Origin: Mucinivorans sp036654415
GTDB lineage: Bacteria > Bacteroidota > Bacteroidia > Bacteroidales > Rikenellaceae
Assembly (NCBI GenBank): GCA_036654415.1
Contig: JAVVSB010000038.1
Location: 1 to 15,699, forward strand
Reading direction: 5' to 3'
Length of the DNA: 15,699 nucleotides
Shown: piece by piece, positions 7,022 through 13,881 of the stretch
Position numbering within the stretch: the first letter of the stretch is position 1
Layout of the letters: the number at the start of each line of letters is the position of its first letter
Notes under the pieces: model-generated
Databases searched by the model: none
Told to the model about the DNA's origin: nothing
Seen by the model: the letters and a program-made list of their open reading frames with translations, nothing else
Program-made: the position numbers and the translations under genes

Positions 7022-9082
7022 TTACTCTACCTTTATCAATGTTGTTGACATTGGTAATCCATTTTGGTTCACCACATTACCCTTGGCAATGGGTTGCCAT
7101 GCATAACGAAGGTAGCAAGGATTTTTGACAGGGCTCTCAATCGAAATTTTATTCCCGTAGATGGAGACTTTTGTAGCTAAAATAAACGCTTCGTCCTCTG
7201 AGGCTACTTCAAAAACAGCTGCTTCTTGAGAGTTAGCTGTGTGGATTTCTTGAGACAACTGTACGGTTATGGTCCCATTTTGGTACTTTGCATTCACTAT
7301 TTCGGGGCTGTGGTATTCTATTTTGAAGCCGTAGTCGTGTGCTAAAGCTGTGGCAGCTAACCGCTCTCCAATGGGGCGTTTATTGCGGGGGTGAACATCA
7401 GTGTCGTTGCCCCAGTCGTGGCTGACCACCATTTCGCAATTTTCTATTTCTGAGGATAACTTACGCTGAGAATCTCTAAATTCGGCCCAACTTGGGCGGT
7501 TAAGCGAGGAGAGTTGGACAAAGTAAAATGGCATTTCAGGATAGTTAAAATTCTTACGCCATGCACTTACCAATGTCGTAAAAATGCGTTCATGTAGCTC
7601 CACGTTTTCGGCATTGCTTTCGCCTTGGTACCAGAGTACTCCTTTAAAGGAGTAACTCCTTAGTTGAGCCATTCTTGCCTCCCATAAGTAGGCTGGTTCG
7701 TAGAAATGGCGTTGTAAAGGGTTGGTTGCCCCCTTAAGGTTCTGAGCAATTATTCCACGGCACCACTCCATAATCATGGGATTTGAGCGTGGGTTGTAGA
7801 GCAAATCGCACAACCAAGGGTTATCCTCAAGGCTCTGCCTATCGACAAAAGATTCGGCTGTAGCTCCACCCAGTGAGGTCTGGATAAGTCCAATAGAGAC
7901 CCCCTTGAGGCTGTCTGCTAAAGCTTGACCGAAGTAGTAGCCTACGGCCGAGAATTCATTAACCTCTTCCTTGGTGGCCTTTTGCCAACCAGTGGAGTTT
8001 ATATATTGCAGGTGGTTTAGTTCGTTGAGCTTCTTTTCTGATAGCGAATCTTGATTTTCAAAAGTAGGAATACACTTAAAAAGGTGAATATCCTCGTTGG
8101 GTATGGCCTGTTCGGGTTTTGCTGTCTGGTTTATCCCCAGGCTCATATTGCTCTGCCCACTTAGTATCCACACCTCACCCACACATACGCCATTCATAGC
8201 GATGGTTTTTTTGTCTGACGAGATGATGAGGCTTAGATTTTTGGCGTACTCTTTTACTGGAACCTCCACCTGCCACTGTCCGTTTAGGTCTGCCTTGGTC
8301 TGAGTGGTAGCTTTACCCAGTTTTACTTTTATAGTCTGTCCTGCGTTGGCTCTCCCGCATATTTTACCGCCGCGCTGAAGTACCATATTGTCGGTGTAGT
8401 AGTCGTTTAGGGCCACTCCACCAAAGTCCCCAGTGATGGATGAATAGACCCTGTTGGCCAACATCTGAGCCCCTTCAATATTTGGGTGGATGGCGTCGGG
8501 TAGTAATTCGGGATGAGAGTAGAGTACATCCTGGAAATCAATGAGTTCTACATGGTTGGTCTTGGCCACCTGCTCTATGGCAGTCTGAATTTGGCGATAC
8601 CACTCTCGTGTACCAGCCTTAAAGCGAGCATGTCGATGAGCAATGGGGCTCATACGAGCAATAATTACACGTGCTTTGGGGTTTGCCTGGCGGAAACTTT
8701 CAATTAGTGCTGCATAATCGGGGCGGAATTCGTCTTTATATAGTGGCCAGTTCCTGGGGTCTGTGTCGTTGAGTCCAAGGTGAATCACCACAATATCGGG
8801 CTTAAATTTCAAGGCCTGGGCATATTGTTCGGTCTTGATATAGGGGTTGTGGCCGTGGCTGAGTAGGGTAGCCCCGTTACGTCCAAAATTTTCAACAGTA
8901 TAATTTATACCCAACAGTCGCCCTAATACCGAGGGGTAAGCATCTTTGTCGCGGTCAGCCAGGCCAGCTCCATAAGTTACCGAGTTTCCCACGCATGCCA
9001 CTCGAGTTTGAGCCTGAGCCACTGCCACTCCCAATAATAGGAGTGTACTGAGCAGTAGTTGCCCTATTCTATTTCTATACAT
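7022..9082 (-). CDS. exported two-domain carbohydrate esterase (SGNH hydrolase + sialate O-acetylesterase-like)
   Basis: A 686-residue protein with a signal peptide probably cut after A-Q-A-Q (residue 25). Domain 1 (about 26-215) is an SGNH/GDSL hydrolase: V-G-N-S34-V-T-Y-G, N-F-G-R-N-G (65-70), H-L-G-L-N-D (101-106) and P-D196-A-I-H199-P form blocks I, II, III and V. Domain 2 (about 220-686) is a sialate O-acetylesterase (SASA)-type domain: S-G-Q-S311-N-M, T-S-L-G-G-A (402-407), W-Y-Q-G-E-S-N (484-490) and D-V-H564-P-R-N-K. Both active sites look intact, so it may remove O-acetyl groups from two positions or substrates. Known two-domain esterases of this kind act on O-acetyl sialic acid, but the neighbouring mannosidase leaves acetylated mannosides or N-glycans equally possible. 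It starts 2 nt after the mannosidase stop. Confidence 0.88.
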   Translation of the reverse strand: MYRNRIGQLLLSTLLLLGVAVAQAQTRVACVGNSVTYGAGLADRDKDAYPSVLGRLLGINYTVENFGRNGATLLSHGHNPYIKTEQYAQALKFKPDIVVIHLGLNDTDPRNWPLYKDEFRPDYAALIESFRQANPKARVIIARMSPIAHRHARFKAGTREWYRQIQTAIEQVAKTNHVELIDFQDVLYSHPELLPDAIHPNIEGAQMLANRVYSSITGDFGGVALNDYYTDNMVLQRGGKICGRANAGQTIKVKLGKATTQTKADLNGQWQVEVPVKEYAKNLSLIISSDKKTIAMNGVCVGEVWILSGQSNMSLGINQTAKPEQAIPNEDIHLFKCIPTFENQDSLSEKKLNELNHLQYINSTGWQKATKEEVNEFSAVGYYFGQALADSLKGVSIGLIQTSLGGATAESFVDRQSLEDNPWLCDLLYNPRSNPMIMEWCRGIIAQNLKGATNPLQRHFYEPAYLWEARMAQLRSYSFKGVLWYQGESNAENVELHERIFTTLVSAWRKNFNYPEMPFYFVQLSSLNRPSWAEFRDSQRKLSSEIENCEMVVSHDWGNDTDVHPRNKRPIGERLAATALAHDYGFKIEYHSPEIVNAKYQNGTITVQLSQEIHTANSQEAAVFEVASEDEAFILATKVSIYGNKISIESPVKNPCYLRYAWQPIAKGNVVNQNGLPMSTTLIKVE

Positions 9083-9084
9083 AG

Positions 9085-11697
9085 TTATTTAACGTTTTGA
9101 GTTATTGGTTTTTCTGATATTCTGCCCAAAAATGGGTTGAGCGTTGTAACAAAGATGCCTAAATCTTTGAGTGGCATCTCCTCTTTGAATTCCAATGTCA
9201 CCTCTTTAGTCTCACCAGGTAACATGTCAAAATAGCCATCCGATGGATTTTTTTGAAGTGCATCTGCCTCAAATAGGACTGATTTCAAGAAATTTTTGGC
9301 CCTAAGTTTAGCCACCACTGTGGTCCCTTTTTGTTTGTAACTAACTTCAAACTCGGTCTTTGGTAGCTTCAAATCCTTCAGTGGAGTAAAGTAGTATATG
9401 GCGCGCATCCCATCTTCGCTTTGTGCCACCAGATAAACTTGAGCTGGGTCAACTCCCAGTAGCATCTCCTTTTCGGTGGTGTGCATAAGCTCCTTTGAGG
9501 TGTTGGCTGCGATGGAATAGTCTGCATTTTCCTGCCATAGTTGTTTGCCACTAAAGTCCATCAAGGTCAGTGTGTAATTCCCCTTTTGGTCGGTAAGTTT
9601 GTCGGTTATGCCCCATAGTTTTAGTGTTGATGTGGAGTCTATCTTTTCAAAACTCAAAATGGTTGGTGCAAAGCTGCGCTTGGCGTAGAATTGTAGTGCT
9701 TTCCAACGCATCTCTGAGTCCATTGAACTCCATGAAGCTACTGGCCAACAATCATTTAACTGCCAGTAGAGCGACCCCATTGTCCAAGGACGTTTTGAAC
9801 GATGTCCCTCCATGGCAATTTTAATACCTTCGGCCTGAAGTAGTTGAGTAAGGTAAACATATGTGCGGAAATTATCTTTGAGTAGTGGCAAGTCACGTAC
9901 CATATACTCCTCCATCACGCGGTATCCCTTGGGGTTCTTTTGGTGCACTATCATTGCCTGGGAGTATAACTTCATCTCCTCGGGTTTAAAGTATTCACGA
10001 TAGGTGTCGTAGCAGGCCAGCGATTCAAAACCATACTCGTTGGAGTATCGTCCGGGCTTGTCTTTATAGACCGAGAAAGGCTCCTCATCGTGGAATACTC
10101 CCCAATAGTGTACATCACCCATTATTTGGCTCTTTGGGTTACCACGGCCATAGAGTGGCGAACTTGGGTGGTAGTAACGTGTTGAATCCTCTGTTGAGAG
10201 CACATTTGGAAGTAGTTTATAGAACAAATCTTCCATACCTTTAAAAATCATATCTTGCTCCTCTTGGCTCCATCCATAAACTTTTTGGTAGCCCCAGTGG
10301 TGCCATAGTTCTGTAATCTCGTTGTTGCCACACCAAATTACAATTGATGGGTGGTTCCTCAGACGGCGCACATTGTAGATGGCCTCTTTTTCTACATTTT
10401 CGAAAAATGGTTTATCCCATGGGTATAACGAACAGCCGAAGATGAAATCCTGCCAAACCATAATCCCGTTTTTGTCACATAGGTCATAGAACAAATCCTC
10501 TTCATAGATGCCCCCTCCCCATACGCGTAACATATTCATATTACTTTTAACGGTGGTATTAATTAACTCTTCGTATTTAGCTTTGGCCACCCGTGGTAGG
10601 AATACATCCTGCGGAATATAGTTGGCCCCTTTGCTGAAAATGGGCACTCCGTTGACCTCTACATAGAAACTTACACCATCTCCCACCGAATCTTTTTCTT
10701 GAACCCAGCGTACGGTACGGATGCCGATGTTGTCGGTTTTTTGGTCCAGCTTTTCTATATCTTTGCTGATAATGGCGTTGAAATTATAGAGGTTGGGCTC
10801 ACCTGAACCATTTGGCCACCATAGTTTAGGATTTTCTATCACCACTGGTAGGGTGAAGCGGTTGAGGCTATCTTTTTTAAGTTCCACCTCTTGTCTGGCA
10901 TATTGCTGTCCAAGGCTGTCACAAAGTGTGATTATCACTCTGGAGTCTTTTGCCGCCAGTAGTGTGATATTAGCATCCAAGGTGGCTTTTTCTTGGCTTT
11001 GTGAGGTTTGGATATATTGTATATTGTCTATACGTGCTGTGGTCCAACTCTGTAGCTCAACTGGGCGCCAGATGCCAACGGTGGCAAAACGTGGGCCCCA
11101 ATCCCATCCGAAGGAGTAGGGGGCTTTGCGGGTAAAAACGCTTGTTTTCCATGGTTCCCCCTTGTCATTGTCGGCAGGTAGTTTTACGGGATAAGCTTTA
11201 GCTAGAGGTTCGGCTGTTTTGTAGGCCGAATGGAACAGCACACGTAGACTGTTGGTTCCTTCTTTCAGGTTTGTGAGCGGAATGCGCCACTCCAGGAACA
11301 TATTATCGGCACTCAAAACCAATGAATCATTAACATATACATCGGCGTAGGTGTCCAGCCCTTTGAAAACCAGCTCTTGAATATCGTTGCTAAGGAACTC
11401 TTGAGACGGGGTGAAGGTCGTTTGATATTCCCACTCTTCGGCCTCAATCCACTGTAAAGAGAGTTCGTTGGTTGAGCTAAAAGGGTTTTCAATCTTGCCG
11501 TTGTTGAATAAATCGGTGTGCACCACGCCAGGCACCGAGGCTTTCATCCACTCGTCTTTGCCAATTTGGTGGAAACTCCACGATGAACATATCACCTGAG
11601 TGGTACGCAATGAGGGTTGTGATAACAACTGCTTGGGCGATGGCGTGCATGAGGCAGTCAAAAACCCTGTTAATAAAAAGAGGAGAAATTTTTTCAT
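9085..11697 (-). CDS. beta-mannosidase, GH2 family lipoprotein
   Basis: An 870-residue retaining glycosidase that should release terminal beta-linked mannose. The N-terminus M-K-K-F-L-L-F-L-L-T-G-F-L-T-A-S-C17 looks like a lipoprotein signal, which would anchor the enzyme in the envelope. A GH2 sugar-binding domain follows, with S-V-P-G-V-V-H-T-D-L (54-63) and F-G-W-D-W-G-P-R (196-203), then Ig-like domains and the TIM barrel. R-V-W-G-G-G (391-396) opens the catalytic part. The acid/base is E460 in W-C-G-N-N-E and the nucleophile is E554 in S-N-E-Y-G-F. These sit at almost the same positions as in the characterised Bacteroides GH2 beta-mannosidase (from memory). Length is typical. It is the first gene of the leftward operon and has a TATTTTTG -7 box 28 nt upstream. 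No SusC/SusD pair is visible in the window. Confidence 0.92.
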   Translation of the reverse strand: MKKFLLFLLTGFLTASCTPSPKQLLSQPSLRTTQVICSSWSFHQIGKDEWMKASVPGVVHTDLFNNGKIENPFSSTNELSLQWIEAEEWEYQTTFTPSQEFLSNDIQELVFKGLDTYADVYVNDSLVLSADNMFLEWRIPLTNLKEGTNSLRVLFHSAYKTAEPLAKAYPVKLPADNDKGEPWKTSVFTRKAPYSFGWDWGPRFATVGIWRPVELQSWTTARIDNIQYIQTSQSQEKATLDANITLLAAKDSRVIITLCDSLGQQYARQEVELKKDSLNRFTLPVVIENPKLWWPNGSGEPNLYNFNAIISKDIEKLDQKTDNIGIRTVRWVQEKDSVGDGVSFYVEVNGVPIFSKGANYIPQDVFLPRVAKAKYEELINTTVKSNMNMLRVWGGGIYEEDLFYDLCDKNGIMVWQDFIFGCSLYPWDKPFFENVEKEAIYNVRRLRNHPSIVIWCGNNEITELWHHWGYQKVYGWSQEEQDMIFKGMEDLFYKLLPNVLSTEDSTRYYHPSSPLYGRGNPKSQIMGDVHYWGVFHDEEPFSVYKDKPGRYSNEYGFESLACYDTYREYFKPEEMKLYSQAMIVHQKNPKGYRVMEEYMVRDLPLLKDNFRTYVYLTQLLQAEGIKIAMEGHRSKRPWTMGSLYWQLNDCWPVASWSSMDSEMRWKALQFYAKRSFAPTILSFEKIDSTSTLKLWGITDKLTDQKGNYTLTLMDFSGKQLWQENADYSIAANTSKELMHTTEKEMLLGVDPAQVYLVAQSEDGMRAIYYFTPLKDLKLPKTEFEVSYKQKGTTVVAKLRAKNFLKSVLFEADALQKNPSDGYFDMLPGETKEVTLEFKEEMPLKDLGIFVTTLNPFLGRISEKPITQNVK

Positions 11698-11722
11698 CTA
11701 AATGGGAATATTTGTGTTTAAA

Positions 11723-11757
11723 GTTCAAAAATACGAATTTTTTTTCTAACTTTGAAC
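11723..11757. promoter_or_regulatory. mirror-image divergent promoters on an inverted repeat
   Basis: GTTCAAA (11723-11729) and TTTGAAC (11751-11757) form a perfect 7-bp inverted repeat 21 nt apart. Within it are two TAnnTTTG -7 boxes: TATTTTTG on the minus strand (11733-11726) for the mannosidase operon and TAACTTTG on the plus strand (11747-11754) for the barrel protein. On each strand GTTC lies exactly 20 nt upstream of the -7 box, where TTTG would be expected at -33. So each promoter's -33 site overlaps the other's -7 end, and polymerase could not occupy both at once. A regulator binding the repeat would control both directions; that is inferred. Confidence 0.65.
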
Positions 11758-11758
11758 A

Positions 11759-12805
11759 ATGAAACAAATTTTTACAATCATCGCTGTGCTGTTATTGCTG
11801 AACAGCACGGCTTCAGCCCAGAATAAATATTGGACCTGGGTTGGTTATTCCGACACACGTAATTGGGATGAATTTTTTCAAGAGATTACCGATGTCGGTC
11901 TTACTGGTATTATTATGAGTGCTGGGCGCGAATCCTTGGAGAAGGTTATCCCCATAGCTCAAAAATATGGTGTTGATGTGCATGCTTGGCTTTGGATTAT
12001 GAATAATGGTGGTATAGCAGCGTCCCATCCCGAGTGGCTAGATTACAACCAAAAGGGCGAGAGTATGCGCGACTCGATGGCTTATGTGGGTTACTATAAA
12101 TTTTTGAATCCCGCCATCGCTGAGGCTCGTAGAGCTATCGCTGATGGTGTGGCCGATGTGGCCAAGACCAAGGGGTTGCAAGGTATCTCGATGGATTATT
12201 GCCGCTATGTGGATGCCATTCTACCTGAGGCTCTGTGGGGGTCTTATGGCATAATTCAGGACAAAGTCTATCCAAAGTGGGACTATGGTTATCACCCCGA
12301 GATGATAGCACAGTTTACCAAGAAATATGGTTACGACCCACGTGACCTTGCCGACCCGACCCAGGATACGTTGTGGCTCGATTTTCGCTGCCAGGTTCTC
12401 AATCAGTTTGTCGATTCTCTCTCCACCATTGTGCATAGTGCTGGCAAGGAGCTCAGTGCTTCACCTTTTCCCACCCCCGCTATGTCTAAACAGATGGTGC
12501 GGCAAGATTGGGGCCGTTGGCCATTGGATAGGGCCTTTCCTATGATATACCATGGTTTTTATTATGGTGGTGTTGATTGGATTGCTCAGTGCGTGCGTGA
12601 ATGTCGACAGACGATGAATCCAAATGGGGAGTTGTACTTGGGGCTCTATATTCCAGATTTTGGAAACCCTAAGGGGCCAACCATAACTCAGGCTGTGCAA
12701 GCTGGGTTAGACAATGGAGCCAAGGGTATAGCTATGTATACTTATGATAATTTGAGTAAGGAGCAAAAAGAGGAGCTCAAAAAAGTGATACAAAAGAATA
12801 AATAG
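11759..12805 (+). CDS. exported TIM-barrel protein, putative glycoside hydrolase
   Basis: A 348-residue protein with a signal peptide likely cut after S-A-Q (residue 21). The rest looks like a (beta/alpha)8 barrel of the group annotated as putative glycoside hydrolases (GHL/family-10-like). H75-A-W-L-W-I-M-N is a strand-end motif, S-H-P-E-W-L (89-94) and L-N-P-A (116-119) are typical of that group, G-I-S-M-D146-Y-C-R-Y places an acidic residue at a strand end, and the last strand ends M-Y-T-Y-D330. D146 is a candidate catalytic residue, unproven. Substrate is unknown. A TAACTTTG box ends 5 nt before the ATG, so the mRNA could be nearly leaderless. The next in-frame Met is residue 53, well inside the mature domain, so a later start is unlikely. 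It is followed by its own terminator and is divergent from the mannosidase operon. Confidence 0.8.
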   Translation: MKQIFTIIAVLLLLNSTASAQNKYWTWVGYSDTRNWDEFFQEITDVGLTGIIMSAGRESLEKVIPIAQKYGVDVHAWLWIMNNGGIAASHPEWLDYNQKGESMRDSMAYVGYYKFLNPAIAEARRAIADGVADVAKTKGLQGISMDYCRYVDAILPEALWGSYGIIQDKVYPKWDYGYHPEMIAQFTKKYGYDPRDLADPTQDTLWLDFRCQVLNQFVDSLSTIVHSAGKELSASPFPTPAMSKQMVRQDWGRWPLDRAFPMIYHGFYYGGVDWIAQCVRECRQTMNPNGELYLGLYIPDFGNPKGPTITQAVQAGLDNGAKGIAMYTYDNLSKEQKEELKKVIQKNK

Positions 12806-12821
12806 CTTTTTTGGCTATGGT

Positions 12822-12857
12822 AAAAGGCGAATCTTCTTTCGAGGGTTCGCCTTTTTT
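12822..12857 (+). terminator. rho-independent terminator after the barrel protein
   Basis: AAAAGGCGAA (12822-12831) pairs perfectly with TTCGCCTTTT (12846-12855), with a 14-nt loop and two further T residues completing a T6 tract. It lies 17 nt after the stop codon of the barrel gene and about 40 nt before the next gene, separating the two transcripts. Confidence 0.88.
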
Positions 12858-12897
12858 GGCACCAAGTTTGCTCTAGCAGTGGTAAAAACATTTTATC

Positions 12898-13875
12898 ATG
12901 AAAAAATTATTTTTTGGAGCCTTGGCCATGCTTACCACTTTTGTCTCTGTGGCTCAGACGGAGCCTTTGAAACGCGATGTAATACGCCTCAAGGCCGACT
13001 ATTTTATTGCTGGTCGCTTCTTGGACAAGGTTATTTTTATTACTGGTGGAGCCCGAGGCATAGGTAAGTGGACGGCTCTGCGTGCTGTGAAAGAGGGTGC
13101 CAATGTAGTGGTTATGGATTGGCTTGAAAAGGAGGGACGCCTTACTGTCGACTCGCTCAATGCTCTGTCGGGCAAGGGCTTTGGCCGAGCTATATTTGTC
13201 TATGGCAACATCCAGAACTCAGAGGATTGTGACGGAGCCATTGCTCAGGGGGTTGAAGCTTTTGGGCGCATTGATTACGCCTGTTTAAATGCTGGTGTGA
13301 TGGATGGGGCCTTCTCTGGTACTCCATTTAAGTGGGATGAGAGTCAGCGAAAGTTGATGCCTGCCATTATCACTCAGGCCACGGACGAATATTGGGATAA
13401 TGTCTTTGCCACCAATGCCGCTGGCACTTTCAAAGCTATGCGTTCCACGCTCAACCAATTTCTAATGCAAAATAGTGGTGGCTCTATTGTGGTGGTGGGG
13501 TCCATCGCAGGTATGATTGGGTTATCTGGTAATCCAGCCTATGTGGCTAGTAAGTTTGCCGTCAATGGTTTGGTTCGTAATGCGGCCATCGACTATGCCC
13601 CTTATGGTATTCGGATTAATTCGGTGAATATGGCTGAGACGCTGACCCCAATGGTTGCACGTGCCACCGAGTTTGTCAAAGCTTCTAAGGCCTCGGGTGA
13701 GGGTTTCGGCATGGGGGCCATCAAGACCATGAGTCTATTAAAATATTGTGATTCATCCCACCGTGGTTCGGAACCTTGGGAGCAAGCCTCTAACATTCTT
13801 TATCTACTGAGCGACGAAGCTTCAGCCATTACAGGCACTGTAATGGCCACCGACGGTGGCTGGACCGATTTCTAA
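12898..13875 (+). CDS. short-chain dehydrogenase/reductase with apparent signal peptide
   Basis: A 325-residue classical SDR oxidoreductase. The Rossmann motif T-G-G-A-R-G-I-G is at 49-56, N131-A-G at the end of strand 4, and the catalytic set is N173, S202, Y215 and K219 (Y-x3-K); the C-terminus D-G-G-W-T-D-F is typical. The oddity is the N-terminus. M-K-K-L-F-F-G-A-L-A-M-L-T-T-F-V-S-V-A-Q looks like a Sec signal peptide cut after A-Q (residue 20), followed by about 20 further residues before the usual SDR start at F-L-D-K-V. No twin arginine is present. An NAD(P)-dependent enzyme sent unfolded to the periplasm would need a cofactor there. Alternatively the hydrophobic N-terminus is an uncleaved membrane anchor, or translation starts later. 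It is 6 nt upstream of the outer-membrane protein gene, so the two are probably one operon. Substrate unknown. Confidence 0.85.
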   Translation: MKKLFFGALAMLTTFVSVAQTEPLKRDVIRLKADYFIAGRFLDKVIFITGGARGIGKWTALRAVKEGANVVVMDWLEKEGRLTVDSLNALSGKGFGRAIFVYGNIQNSEDCDGAIAQGVEAFGRIDYACLNAGVMDGAFSGTPFKWDESQRKLMPAIITQATDEYWDNVFATNAAGTFKAMRSTLNQFLMQNSGGSIVVVGSIAGMIGLSGNPAYVASKFAVNGLVRNAAIDYAPYGIRINSVNMAETLTPMVARATEFVKASKASGEGFGMGAIKTMSLLKYCDSSHRGSEPWEQASNILYLLSDEASAITGTVMATDGGWTDF

Positions 13876-13881
13876 TCCGTT

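Noticed and set aside
7018..7200. Separate promoter for ftsI-murE at the end of the esterase gene
   Set aside because: No CAAAnnTA (TAnnTTTG on the minus strand) found by eye with a fitting -33 box; a divergent sequence cannot be excluded.
11489..11767. 92-codon minus-strand frame spanning the divergent spacer
   Set aside because: It overlaps the mannosidase start in another frame, runs through both -7 boxes and has no recognisable domain. The mannosidase motifs are in the other frame.
12867..12890. Promoter for the SDR gene from TTTG (12867-12870) and TAAAAACA (12883-12890)
   Set aside because: Spacing is 12 nt rather than about 20 and the -7 match is poor. A promoter is expected after the terminator, but I cannot place it.
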